A stretch of DNA of 64,000 nt, from the NCBI GenBank assembly GCA_963691655.1, contig OY829326.1:86359235-86423234 (forward strand), read 5' to 3'. The position numbers and the translations under genes are program-made. How positions within the stretch are numbered: position 1 is the first letter of the stretch; each line of letters begins with the position of its first letter. Below are positions 33,962 through 45,547 of the stretch, piece after piece. Source of the DNA: Toxonevra muliebris (taxonomy: Eukaryota; Arthropoda; Insecta; Diptera; Pallopteridae). The notes under the pieces were generated by a model. It had not been told where the DNA came from. It was given only the letters and a program-made list of their open reading frames with translations, and did no database searches.

Positions 33962-34823
33962 CTAGCAATAAGGCTTAGACTGCGGCCGGAGTATATGCAA
34001 ATAGTTAAGGGGACAAAAAAATATAATACATCTAATTATCTTTAATTTTTTTGTTTTTCAATTTGGTTCAATAGTATTCCTGTAGATGGGGCATTTTAAT
34101 CGGCGGGTATTATAGAAGTCCTCCAGGTGATATAAAACAAAAAAATCAACAAAAATCTAAAAATATTGCTTGCGTTCAGAAAACGACCTCTGCTCAGCAA
34201 AATAATACCCTCAAGGAAAAGGCAATTGCTAAATATAATTTTTGTTGATCAATTTCAGTTCATAAGACTCACAGGTAGCAGTGGCGTCATCTGAACGTGA
34301 CAATTCATAATTTTCTGATTTTCTGTAAGATAGACTATTATGAAGTTATAATAATTAAAAAAAAAATGAATTTGGCCCCAAAATGGATAAAAAGGCTGTA
34401 AAAAAAAGAAGCAATTTACGGTCGTAATAATAGTCGATCTTATAAAAAAATATTTCTAAACAAAATGAGCCTAAGTAAAACAAAATCTATCAAGTTTTTC
34501 AAAAGTTAGCACAACCGCCAATTCGCAAAGGTATGTTTCGAGAAAATCGCATTTAAAAATAGTGCAACTGTCGCTCGACTATGAAATTCGTATAGCACTC
34601 ATAATATACGGACTTATATAAATGCCATATTTTAGACACTATATGGAACATTTTTTGTATGTCATGTCCTTTTAAGAGAAAAAATAAGCAAAAGGAAAGC
34701 TATAAAACATTTAAATATAAGTGACCAGATTAAATGCTAAGCTTACATTTAAATGTATATGTTTAGTATTTTAGTTTCACTGAGCTATTAGCATGCACTC
34801 TGGCCGCAGCCATAGTGAGACTA
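33962..34823. mobile_element. Inverted-repeat element in NAA30 intron 1
   Basis: Left CTAGCAATAAGGCTTAG.CTGCGGCC and right GGCCGCAGCC...GAGACTAG are imperfect inverse copies. Similarity continues inward as GGAGT-ATGC-AATAG. No ORF. Boundaries are approximate and no target duplication is resolved. Confidence 0.45.
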
Positions 34824-34866
34824 GTCTCATGAAATTTTGTGAAATTCTTTTTTAAAGTTGCATGTA

Positions 34867-36290
34867 GGGTGAACTCAGGTTGATTCTTGATAAAATTTGC
34901 ACAAACGAATATAAAAAACAATTAGAACACTTAAGATAAAGTGTTGTATACATATTGATTAGGCTTCAAACGATCTTCATGAAAACATTAAATTTCTTAA
35001 CATTTTTATAAGACAATTTTAGAGAAATACTTTGAATTCTGAAGAAGAAAAGTTAGGTAATACCGTGATAGGATATGTTAATATCGTGATAGGGGTTTGG
35101 TAATATCGTGATAGACTTAAAAGAGAACGGTTAAAATAAATTGTTTTATTTAATGTTTTCTTACAATAATGCTTAAAATTATTGTGTTTACTTCAACTTA
35201 GAGAAAAAATTTAGAAGTTGCAATAAAAAATTAAGAAGTAGTTTCAATTCAATTTCACAGAGCAACAAAAATTGAAGCGCGAGATTTTTCAACAGGTTTA
35301 TAGTAATTTGGGTTCATTAATTACTATTGCGTGCTCAGTTTTTCTCCATCACCTCTAGTTCTCCAACAATATGGACCTGAAGTCTGAAAAATGTTGTCTT
35401 CAGGGGCTATTGAGAAATTTGTTTATCTTAACAAATTCGAATTTAATGTCTGATTCAAAGTTGTTAAGACAAAAAAAGAGATAAACAATTTTTGCTAATA
35501 CACTTCCTCCACCTCTTACCCTTCCTCTCTAAAATGGGGTTATATATATGGCAGATAAAAAAACCGTTAAGAAAACTATTATACTGGTTTTGAATAAAAT
35601 GTTTCTTGTTATTGGGGATCTTGGAACATCAGAATGTACCTCGTACATATTTCCCAGAATAATGCAAAAAACCAAACCATTCACATAAAGCAAGCAATTA
35701 ATGGAATCGTTTGTTTTTGTAATTACGTTAGAAAATTAGACCCGTGGTCTGTCGCCTTTTTTTTTTTGTAAATTACTGATTTTGAAATATAGAAAATTAT
35801 TCTGCTTAAAGTCAGCTTTAATAAAATCTATTCGTTAAGCCAATCAGGAAAATATAAACCATTTCAAAATAAATTTTAAATTTCGCACATATGAGGCACT
35901 AAAGTGAATTATCAAAAAAGGCTTTGTAGTTCATTTACAGCAAATGTTGAAAAAATATTATATGCATAATAAAAGTGAATACATAAGCTTTCCAAATGTT
36001 AAAAAATTGTATATTTTACTTACTCAGATTATAAGGAAAAATTTAGTTAAAGAACACTTATTCAATAAGCATCGGACTTTTCCTTTTTTACACAATTAAT
36101 ATTAAAAAAAGTTTATATACACTCGAAAACTGTTGGAAGCCTGTAAAAGTCAAATCATGTTTGTATTTTTCATTATTTTCTTTCCTTGAATGCTGACTTT
36201 GAAGATTTTTGCAAGGGCGGTTTTGGAGAAATTTTGTATTTAAAAATTATCACGATATTACATATATCACGAATTAACCTGAGTTTACCT
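34867..36290. mobile_element. Inverted-repeat element, 1424 bp, TA-flanked, in NAA30 intron 1
   Basis: The left end GGGTGAACTCAGGTTGATTC and the reverse complement of the right end AGGTAAACTCAGGTTAATTC differ at four of 20 positions. TA lies on both sides. Inside, TAATATCGTGATAG is repeated three times at 35055-35115 and recurs inversely near the right end (ATCACGATATTA). No transposase ORF. Confidence 0.55.
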
Positions 36291-36368
36291 TACCTCTTAC
36301 ACAGTGGGACTATTTACACATTGATTAAGGAATCAATTTCAAGTTGATTTGGCAACAACATAGCCATA

Positions 36369-36503
36369 TTCACGGTTTGGTGCAAATGGTATTGCATCAT
36401 TGCAAATGCTAATTTTTATTGCATATCGCATATATTTGTTGTTGTGATACCAAAAATATTTTACATTTGCAATGATGCAAGACCATTTGCACCAAATCGT
36501 GAA
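36369..36503. mobile_element. Hairpin MITE, 135 bp, TA-flanked
   Basis: Arms TTCACGGTTTGGTGCAAATG and the inverse CATTTGCACCAAATCGTGAA pair over ~40 bp around a short AT-rich loop. TA duplications are at 36367-36368 and 36504-36505. It lies ~255 bp before NAA30 exon 2. Confidence 0.85.
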
Positions 36504-36759
36504 TAGAGCTCATGTTGTTTGGAAACATAGAAAATTCCTGCAGATTTTCTGAAGCCATTTTCGCAACACATTTCAAACGCAACTTTTCGAATGAAAAACA
36601 ACGCGTTTTTGATCTAGGACAAATAAAACAAAAATAATAGCCGGCAGTTCACGGCGTCCGGGGCTTACTCCACCCTGAATGTACTGTATCTTAAATTTTA
36701 TTTGTATTTTTTGTCTTTTGTCAAACGTATGCATTATAAATTTTCTTTATATTCCAAAG

Positions 36760-37005
36760 GATATTATGCGTTTAATACAAGCTGAACTCTCGGAGCCATA
36801 TTCTATTTACACCTATCGTTACTTCATCTATAATTGGCCCAAACTGTGCTTTTTGGCAGCACATGGCAATGAATATGTCGGTGCCATAGTATGTAAGCTT
36901 GATATGCATATGAATGTGAGGCGCGGCTATATTGCAATGCTGGCCGTTCGTAAAGAATATCGAAAGCTGAAAATTGGTACAACATTGGTGCAAAAAGCTA
37001 TTGAG
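36760..37005 (+). CDS. NAA30: NAA30, second coding exon (GNAT core)
   Basis: After the TATTCCAAAG acceptor, 82 codons read [60 protein letters not shown] and [20 protein letters not shown], then a GTATGT donor after AIE (phase 0). This is near-identical in spacing to animal NAA30. [10 protein letters not shown] is the peptide- and acetyl-CoA-binding strand, and R-----GT-LV is the acetyl-CoA pyrophosphate loop (usual RRNGIGT; here RKLKIGT). The remaining ~65 residues (VLETE.., LYENLGF, RYYLNG..ALRLKL) were not found in the rest of the window. Confidence 0.9.
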
Positions 37006-37456
37006 GTATGTTTTATAACAGAACTTCCCATAACGTAAAATGTAAATGCGGACACCTTTCAGTCTGTTAGTATTTTGAAGAATATTTTTTGTATGGTACA
37101 GTTAGCATATGGAGCATTATTTCTTATTTTTCAGCTGATGTTAACAATAAGGGGTTAACTTAGTATAGAACATTCCACGCTAAACGTAACAAAAGTGTTA
37201 AAAAAAATATTCTTGAATTTTTGGTTGTAAACGTAAATCAAAATAAATATGTTCTGTTGGGTTATTTTAGTTTCTGTCTGTGAAATATTTGTTACTATGA
37301 CTAACTCTACTTTATTTATCACTGGATTACTGTCAAAATTCAAAACTTCGTGTTACATTTCCAGAAGTTTTTGCTTGTCTTTGTGTTAATGCTTGTAATT
37401 TTTGACAATTGAAATCAATAGTAGAAAAACCGCGTAAAAGTAAGTAATGAATTTAT

Positions 37457-37714
37457 ATGTATATATTAGACTTGGAACTGGAAGAATTTTGGTGTGGAAT
37501 TTTTCATTTAAAGAATGCTTTAAAAGAAAAAATGCTTTCAAAACTGGAAAAATTTATTGGCGCAATTTTAAGTTTTCCATATAGCAGTACAGCGGCAAAT
37601 ATAATTTTTTCTCAATTGAATCTTATAAAAAACAAAAAACGAAATTGCTTGCTGACTGCAACTGTTAATGCAGTAATGGTTGATAAGAAAAGCTACAAAA
37701 AAAAAAAAAAATGA
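37457..37714 (+). pseudogene. hAT transposase C-terminal dimerisation fragment
   Basis: The reading ILSFPYSSTAANIIFSQLNL followed by IKNKKRNCLLTATVNAVMV fits the hAT dimerisation motif (L--P-SSA--ER-FS---I-TK-RN-L---T--). The element is otherwise missing. It may belong with the CAGTGCTG-type end at 38162. It lies in the presumed NAA30 intron 2. Confidence 0.7.
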
Positions 37715-38059
37715 TGCCTCCTTCTAGGTACCTTCGTTTAAGCTGGTTCAAAGTACCACAAATAACATTCTACTTTTTTTACCCGGTTTTGAGAAGAAAG
37801 AAGACAAGTTTGTTGTAGTTTTTTAATCATTATTGCTTTTTTTTATTATTATTTACTGATACTACCGTTTGTTTCCAAAGAAGGAATATTTGGTTTTTAT
37901 ATGAATTTGTTTTATTTTCATAAATTTTTTTAGCTTTAAGTATGACTGAAGTTGTAACTGCTGTGAATAAAAAAATGTATTTTTTTCTAATAAAATTTCT
38001 ATACATTATTGCAACTGTTTGCAATTATCTAAGACTCTAGTTTCTAAGTAATACTTATT

Positions 38060-38162
38060 TGAAAACTTGTAAGACATTTTGAAAAATTCCTCCCCTGTAA
38101 AGCAAAATCCTCCTCTTAAAAGGAAAAATTCCTCCCCTTAAAATTTTCAAAACGACAGCACT
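38060..38162 (+). repeat. Possible hAT right terminus
   Basis: Three AATTCCTCCCC / AATCCTCCTC subterminal repeats precede GACAGCACTG. The reverse complement starts CAGTGCTGTC, which fits hAT CAGNG ends. No left partner or duplication was found. Confidence 0.4.
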
Positions 38163-38399
38163 GGTTGTGCCTAGTTGGAATCGGGAAAATTACGTAATTT
38201 TCCACATTTTTTTTTTGCCGTTATAATGAATATTTATTATTAAATGAAATATATTATTAAAAAGAACAGATTTTAAAGTACTTGTAAAATTATTTTGAAT
38301 TAAAAAAATATTGAACATTAAGGGACTCGACTCGACTTTTTTATCGAACAGTTGCGGTGATCTCGATATCTTCCGAATTGCTTATCTAATATCAAATCC

Positions 38400-38515
38400 A
38401 ATCCAGTTACTTACAGGATAGGATTCAGAGGGTTAAAGTCGGTAGTTCGTTTTCTCAGCGTACCGCTATAAAATCTGATGTTCCACACGGATCAATTCTT
38501 GGCCCACTGCTCCCC
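38400..38515 (+). pseudogene. Non-LTR reverse transcriptase fragment
   Basis: The frame YLQDRIQRVKVGSSFSQRTA followed by IKSDVPHGSILGPLL contains the RT motif GVPQGSILGPLL with two changes. Only this short segment is preserved. Confidence 0.75.
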
Positions 38516-39059
38516 AGACGAAAAACGTAATGCATGGTAATGCAGAAGGTAATCAAAAGCCTCCACCGTGCATTGGTTTATACATTAGTAAAAATAAATG
38601 AATTCTTTCAAGCGTGATCATCCATAATTTTACATAAATTTTTCCTTCGTTAAATCATTCCCACTGTTTCATTAATGAAAAGATGTAATTATGGTAATAT
38701 TTTAATTCATTTATTATAAAGCTTATATGAAATAAAGCAGGGTTCAGAAAAATACACACACTGAATAAAAATCCCATACATAAATGTAAACAAACACAGT
38801 TTAGAGCAACCAACGCATATTTTTATTTTCACATCAATTTTGTGTGTATCCAAATTTTGTTCGGTGTCATACACGATCGTGTATGTGTATCGTTTTAATA
38901 TTTGGTTTCGTTCGCATATGTATGCGTGAACTACCGATGTCGGTAGTTTACGTATCCCAGTTGAACTTTGGATGATCGTAGGAGTAATCACTTGTACTTG
39001 TGTGTGCCAACATTTGTTTTTTTTTTATTTATTTTTTTTTTTAATTATAATATATTCAT

Positions 39060-39580
39060 TTTTGTTCATTATTTTTTATTTTTTTTATTATTTACTATTA
39101 TTGTTTTATAATTTTATTATTTTCTTGAGTTGCCTTTTTCCAGGCTCGAACCTGTGGCTGAAAAATTCGCATCGCGAATATTAAACGACACACTTACCAA
39201 CTGAGCCACACAAGCAAATTTGTTGTCTTTGAATTTTGATTATTTTACTCTTGCAATAATTCTAGTACTAGTTACTGATTTTTAACTCTTTGATGCACAC
39301 GATTTTAAAGAAAATAAAAACACCAGTTGCACAGAAATTTTTTGGTTTATATCATCAGCAGAATGAGGAACTGTAAATAAAATATTAAACTGTGTGACTA
39401 TATGTAATTTCAACTTTTCGAGGTTGGTTAAAATATATCACACTTAAAATATGTGCGGGGCAGTTTTTACCCTACCTACCGTAAAGGGTTAACTGCGCAA
39501 GAGAGAGTGAGATATACAAATTTGAACTACTCAATCAGGCTGTCTTTGTTTATCATTATTTCTAAAAATAAACCATATAA
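39060..39580 (-). repeat. Repeat R2, minus-strand copy
   Basis: Inverse copy of 26662-27150, nested between the arms of the hAT element. It keeps a better box B than the other copy. Confidence 0.8.
39131..39215 (-). repeat. tRNA-like segment of R2 (pol III box A/B)
   Basis: On the minus strand TGGCTCAGTTGG (box A, 39197-39208) and GGTTCGAGCC (box B, 39143-39152) are both consensus, ~45 bases apart. CAGG/CCTG flanking box B could pair as a T-stem, but acceptor and anticodon stems are poor. A tRNA-derived SINE promoter is the likely meaning. Confidence 0.65.
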
Positions 39581-40416
39581 AATTATGAAATTGTGTTAGT
39601 GGAATACAAAGATTTTGTTCCTGTATTGGTGTTGCTAGTTTATCCCTCCTTTTGGAGTAATGAAATCATTAATCGTTTGAGGAGTACTCACTGTTTGTGC
39701 AACTGGGTTGGTTCGATCGAAAATACACAAACCACACACAGGCCGGTGAACAACAATACTTTACATTCGTGTGTGACTAAAAATGAATACGTTCTTCGTT
39801 CGCGAACGGAAAAATCCTGTGTGTGGTTTGTGTATGTTCGATCCAACCATACGTGAAGTACCGATGTATGCGAATGAAACCAAATATTAAAACGATACAC
39901 ATACACGATCGTGTATGAAACCGAACAAAATTTGGATACACACAAAATTGATATGAAAATAAAAATATGTGTTGGTTATTTTTCAACAACACATTGTGTG
40001 TATGGTGTGTTTCCTTTCTGAACCCTGAAATAAAGTATGATTATAATTATATTCATTTCACAACTTTTTTTTTTTTTTTTTTTAAATATTAAAAAAAAAT
40101 ATATTCACATTTAAAAAAAAAAACAATAAAATTAATCATATATTTATATATAAATTATAAATTTTTGTTATTCATGCATTAGTTTTTCATTTTAGCTGTT
40201 TATCCAGAATCCTTTTTTTTTTTTAACGCCCAAAGAGAGCAGAATTTTTTAATTGATGGTAGCTATAGGAATATTTTTATTAAATTATTGTTAAAAAATT
40301 TGAAACTATAAAAACTCACAAGCGAATCAAAAATTTCACCATTTTGGTGAAAATTCCACATAGGTTTTATTCTTTATAGAAAATAAAATAATATAGGAAT
40401 TTGTATATTTACCACT

Positions 40417-41487
40417 GTTGCCAGATCTAGAGGTTTCCCGCTGAAACTAAAGGTTTTTTGAAGCCACTAAGGAATTTTAAGGTTTTTTATTTTCCCAATA
40501 AAATCTAAAGGTTTTTAGAGGGTTTTTAACTAAATTCAATCTACCGAAAATGCATATTTTTAATATATTTATATTATTCCTTTCTATGCGTGAATTCTCT
40601 ATATCACAGATATTGGGTTTGTTTATGGGCAACACTTTATTCTTGACATTTTTTACACAATGACACTTGGCAATGCTAATTTCTAGTTGACGTGTATTTT
40701 TTTCCAGGTTTTGCTTTTCTACAAAAGTTTTTTTTTGTGCTCGCTTTAAAAGAACTTAAGATAATGTGTTCTTACAAAATTTAATTTATAAAGTCTACTG
40801 ATTATCATTTTTTTTCGTTTTCGCTAAATAAATAATGAATTTTGTCTATAAATTTGAACTAAGGTAAAAGAGAGGTGCAACATTTTTCTAATACAACTAA
40901 CAAAAGAAATAAAAAAAAGTTTACTAAATAATTTGAAACCTTTAATAGCGTAAAAAAATGTTAGGCCTGCCAATGTTATGAATGTGATAAGTAATGCAGA
41001 AGCTATTTATCCCCATGCAGCTCAATTTAAAAGTTTTATGAAGATATCGATCATTGTATATCGAAACTAAATATGTTGTGCACCGAGCCAACATTGGTTT
41101 CACTTGTAATATAGCTTAATATTGCTGAATTTTGGTTTGAGGTGCATATACTTGAAAATTCGCATGGAGAAAAAAATATAAAAATATCAGCATTTTAGCA
41201 TTAATCCTTACAGATATGCCGAGAATTTAACACCTCTGTTGATAGCCTTTTTTTTAAATGAATTATATCAAATCCAAAATAAACTATTAGTTTCTACAAC
41301 TGAGAAAATTCTGCTTGCCTGCCATTGCCTAAAAAATGTCCGGATGAACATTTGCATCACATTTCAACCCACTCCGAGCGATATATAAATAAATATTGTA
41401 ATTAAGTTTTTTTCTAAACGTGGCAAAACTGAAGGTTTTTTTTTTTTTGTACATCTAGAGGGAAATAAGTTTCGCAATCTGGCAACA
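40417..41487. mobile_element. Element with TGTTGCCAGAT inverse ends
   Basis: The left edge TGTTGCCAGATCTAGAGG and the reverse complement of the right edge TGTTGCCAGATTGCGAA share 12 bases. Both ends also hold AAGGTTTTTT blocks and TCTAGAGG-like words. No ORF and no clear duplication, so the call is tentative. Confidence 0.4.
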
Positions 41488-42619
41488 TTGATACTTACGT
41501 CTGTTTTTCACTATGTACCTACTACCAAAAACTTTAACACGAATTTTATATGAATCTACTCTGTGAATTCGCAATGCGGTGGCGACATGAGGTCGGTGGT
41601 AGAAAACAGTAAAAAAAAAAACGCAAAAAATCTAAACTATACATTACATCTTTTGCAGATATGGTAATGTTTAGCAGTATGTTGATGATTGACATTCCCT
41701 TTTCACTGCTTTTGTTATGCATTATCTCATTTGTATGCAATAATGCGATAAATCATTGATAATAAAAGTAATTGATTACGTATATTCCTTCTGGGCATTC
41801 ATTATTTTTAATAACCCTTTGACATTTGAATTTTTTCCAGCGAGAAAAAAAAATTTGTTCGTTCAGTTTTGTGTTTCATAGGGACATTGTAATTCAACAA
41901 AACTAAAAAAAATCAATACGTAGTCACCTAAAGTAGAAGTAATTAAGCAAATTTGAACTGCTGTTTCTTTTTTTTAGACCCTTCTAGAAAATAAATTACA
42001 TGAAAATACGAGTATGAACTTAAAAATCGAGTAATATCAATTTCGACTATTAAATATGTATATTATATAGTGGAAAGAAAAAATAACATACTGGATTATT
42101 TTTATAAATTTAACGCATGAAAACATGCTACAAATATTGTGCTTTCCAAACAACAGAAAAATGCGAGGAGACGATAGACAAAAGACCGAAAATGTATTAA
42201 AATGTCAAAAAAATGTATTAAAATGGCAAAAAAAAAACCTGAAAATAGACGTGTAGTTGTTGAAAATCTACCAATTTTTAATTGTTCGAATTGAAACAAT
42301 TAATATTATTTATTTGCAAAAGTTTTGTTTTTTATGAAAAGTTTATTAACAAAATAAGTACATGTGATCACTCTAAATGTTAACGCACAAGTGTTTTTTT
42401 GCACATGTGAAAAATCTAATATCGTATATTAGATATAGGCATATAAGTATATTTTTAAGCAGGGTTGGACATTTTCGTTGTCTATTTTACAATATAGGAC
42501 TAACTTAAGCTAAAAGTACTCTTTTAATTCAATTTTATTTATGTATATTTTTCAATATTTTAATAACTGTTTATATGTAAAAAATTTAAATTATAACAAA
42601 AATTATGTTTAAATGAAAA
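41488..42619. other. Interval without recognised gene
   Basis: AT-rich, with no repeat or motif that I can support. Confidence 0.4.
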
Positions 42620-43178
42620 ACGTAGCCACAGACGTAAAAAAAAGTTATACGTGTCTCGCCGTTTTGCTGTAGCACGTCAACATTTTTTAAAATCAATTTT
42701 AAAGTTTTTATCTAACGTACATCTCAGCTGACTGTTATAAATAACAAAAAAAAAAAAAAACGGAAAAGAGTTGGCCAATTTTAATTAATAAGGGCTTGTT
42801 AAGAAAGGTAATTAAATAAAAAACAAATTATGAAGAACCAGAATTTTTTACCACCAGATGGCGGTTCGATGTTTTTTAAATTTTAAATAAGTACGCAACA
42901 AATTAAGTTAACTAAACAAATTTAAAATAAATAAAAAAAAATATCAAATAAAGATGCTCTGTATTTTTGAACATTTTTCCACGTATTGCAAAATTTTAGC
43001 CCATGGTAGATATATGGTTTTATACTAAAATTGAGCACTGCATTTTTATCATCATATAAATTGAGTTTCAATTTGTTATAATTGAATTTTGTTCCTTTAT
43101 TAATATTATATCATTACTAATATGCATATTTTACTGTTAAAAGTATTTATATACTTAATGTAACTTGTATGAATTTTA

Positions 43179-43446
43179 GGCCGGGGCGATTTGTATGAAA
43201 TAAAATTTGTCGATACCTCGCCGTCGAAATTATGATTCCTCTTGTCATTACGATCAAAAATGTTTTCTACGACATACATAGGTCTAAAATGATTTTCGAT
43301 GCTCCAGAATTTGATTTGTATGGAAAATGATCGGTTCATAATTTTCTTGACAATGACAATTTATTATTTTTTGCCGATACTTATGAAAATAACGATGTAA
43401 TATATTTAAATATAACTCTGGTACCGGTTTCCAAATCGCTCCGGCC
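43179..43446. mobile_element. Small inverted-repeat element, 268 bp
   Basis: GGCCGGGGCGATTT at the left and its inverse AAATCGCTCCGGCC at the right (one mismatch). Flanking octamers GAATTTTA and GAATGTAT agree at most positions and may be a worn duplication. Confidence 0.5.
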
Positions 43447-43689
43447 GAATGTATATATCGTCATCTAAAATCCAAAAAACCGTAACTACACTTTTGCGAT
43501 TGCCCAAACTAAATGTCTTGCAAAATTTTAGAAGTCTAAAAGATAACGGCTTTATTAAAGGCCGTAGATACAAGTACATGAATTTAATAAGCAAATACTA
43601 GACGTATACTTCAATGAAAAAGGAAACCAAATATTCCATTCTTTTTTATTAACTAAGTGATACTAAAGATATAAACCTTTACAATTATA

Positions 43690-44933
43690 AAGAGTGATAT
43701 TGAAGAAACCTTAACACACGTTTTACCCAATAATTTTTTTTGGGTGTAAAATTTAAAAATTTCTTTGATCTAGTTATCTTTGAAAAGTATGTCAGTTGTT
43801 ATTTTTAATGACAGACATGTTGATTTATTGTGAGTTTGATCAAAATGAGTGAAGAAAAAGAAGTACGTCTTAAAATTATTAAAAATTTTTAAAAAAATCC
43901 AAATTGGTCCTACAAAAAATTGGCCAAAGAATTGAAGGTCTGCCGTCAAACTGTTTCCAATGTTATTAAACAGTTTCAGGAGAATTTGACCATCGATTGC
44001 AAACCTGGTTCGGGAAGAAAACAGGGACCACATGATATTGGGAAAGCCAAGAAAATAGAAAGCATATTGAGAAGATCTCCAAAACACATCTGGTAGAAAA
44101 GCTGCCCGGTTAGCCCAGTGCTCTGACTATTTGGTGCGAAAAGTTAAAGCCAATCCAAAAAGTTCCAGACAGGAATGCTGCAAAAAATTTAGAAGCTAAA
44201 AGTAGGGCTCTGAAATTAAAATCGAATTTCATACAAAAATATTCATGTTGTATAATGGACGACGAAACGTATGTACTGGCAGATTTTACGCAGCTTCCGG
44301 GTCAAAATTTGTATGTTGCTGATGCTCGAGGAAATGTCTAAGAGCAATTTAGAATCCAAAAGCAGACAATATTTCCTAAAAAATTCCTGGTATGGCAAGC
44401 TATATGCAGTTGCGGCAAAAGAAGCAAGTCATTTGTTACAGTGAGCTCTATAAATACCGAAATATACATTAAAGAATGTTTGAAAAAAAGACTTCTTCCT
44501 TTCATAAGAGAGCACAATATTTTTGGCCCGATTTGGCATCATGTCACTACGGCAAGAAAGCTCTGGAGTGGTACCTTATTACTTTGGTAGTTTTTGTATC
44601 AAAATTGTCCGGAGCTAAGACCAGTGGAGAGATATTGGGCTGTTGTGAAAAGAAACTTAAAGAGCACAAAAAAGATGTCCTAAAATAACGAAGATTTTAA
44701 AAGGAGGTGGGCAAACTGTTCCAAAAAGGTGTCTGAAACAACTATCAAATCTCTAATGGATGGCTTACCAAAAAAGGTCCACGAGTTCATAAATAGTGGT
44801 TAGAACTATAAAAGTTATATTTTTCTGTAATTTGTAAAATATTATCAATTAAATAGAAAAAAAAAACTCTAAGATCAACCGTCTAAAAATTATTGAATTT
44901 TATATATGTTAAGATTTTTTCGATCTCACTCCT
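43690..44933 (+). mobile_element. DD37E Tc1/mariner element T1, 1244 bp
   Basis: TA-flanked, with inverse ends approximating AAGGAGTGAGATTGAAAAAA / TCGATCTCACTCCT. It encloses a transposase pseudogene. Same family as 54003-55186, 56407-57210 and the terminus at 10630. Confidence 0.8.
43845..44803 (+). pseudogene. T1 transposase (broken)
   Basis: Starts MSEEKEVRLKIIKNF then a stop. It continues LKVCRQTVSNVIKQFQEN (HTH), CKPGSGRKQGPHDIGK, CIMDDETYVLADFTQLPGQN (first Asp), LVWQAICSCGK, FGPIWHH-type sequence where FWPDLASCHYGKK is expected (frame change, second Asp) and SLMDGLPKKVHEFINSG before TAG. Several stops and frameshifts and a lost PNCPELRPVERYW segment make it inactive. Confidence 0.8.
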
Positions 44934-45547
44934 TATTCTTCTTAAATCAGTAGTATTTTTCACTTTATAATATTTTTTGCTCCTCCTGTAAAAAATTAAA
45001 TGCGTAGTTACGGCTTTTTGGATTATAGATTACGATATATATTTATTTATTGTCAACAATTAACAAGATGTTAAAAAATACAGAGCATCTTTATTTGATA
45101 CTTTTGAAAAAATTCTGGTTACAGCAAAACGGCGAGACACGTTTTATTTTTTTATGTCTATTTTCAGAATTTTTTGGAATTCCTGATGGATGCACCGAAA
45201 AGTTTGATTTTGTCGAACCGTGTTACAAAAAGTACAAGAAATTAAATAGTCTGATTTTTCTAAATATACTAATCTCCACTACATGTATCAACTCGAGTGC
45301 AAAGCTCTTTATAACGGGTACATAAATAAAGTTAAAGATTCGCTGAAACGCTGAAAGATTCCAGATTTCCGTCAAGGATGTCTTTTAATTAATGAATGTG
45401 AATCAGATAATGAGCAAACATTTTGCAATCTTTTGGCTAATTTTTTAGGTCATTATCCTTGCTCTTTGTCTCCAATTTATATTTCTTTCCCATCTGTTGA
45501 TGAAACTGTTGTTTTGGAATATATGAGAAATCCTAACCTCTTCAGTG

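Larger units (their letters stand above)
38738..40027. mobile_element. Non-autonomous hAT element, 1290 bp, 8-bp target duplication
   Basis: The ends CAGGGTTCAG and CTGAACCCTG are inverse, and AAATAAAG is duplicated at 38730-38737 and 40028-40035. Arms of ~200 bp are inverse copies, sharing ATACACGATCGTGTATG, ATATTTGGTTTCGTTCGCAT and CAAATTTTGTTCGG. CAGGG ends plus an 8-bp duplication define the hAT superfamily. The centre holds repeat R2 in minus orientation; no transposase. Confidence 0.9.
42620..45170. repeat. Large inverted-repeat structure enclosing a Tc1/DD37E copy
   Basis: Three inverse matches occur in mirror order. These are CGTGTCTCGCCGTTTTGCTG at 42649 with ACAGCAAAACGGCGAGACAC at 45121; ATAAAGATGCTCTGTATTTT near 42950 with AAATACAGAGCATCTTTAT near 45077; and AATCCAAAAAACCGTAACTA at 43470 with TAGTTACGGCTTTTTGGATT at 45005. 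The right arm is shorter through internal deletions. The centre contains element T1. Confidence 0.6.

Noticed and set aside
36679..37038. 119-residue protein starting at 36679
   Set aside because: The first 27 codons are intron; conservation with NAA30 begins at 36760 after the acceptor and ends at the 37005 donor.
39131..39215. Functional tRNA gene on the minus strand
   Set aside because: Same tRNA-derived repeat; good promoter boxes but no coherent cloverleaf.
45050..45325. 91-codon frame as an independent gene
   Set aside because: Its first half lies in the inverted-repeat arm and its end matches the linker of element A in another frame.
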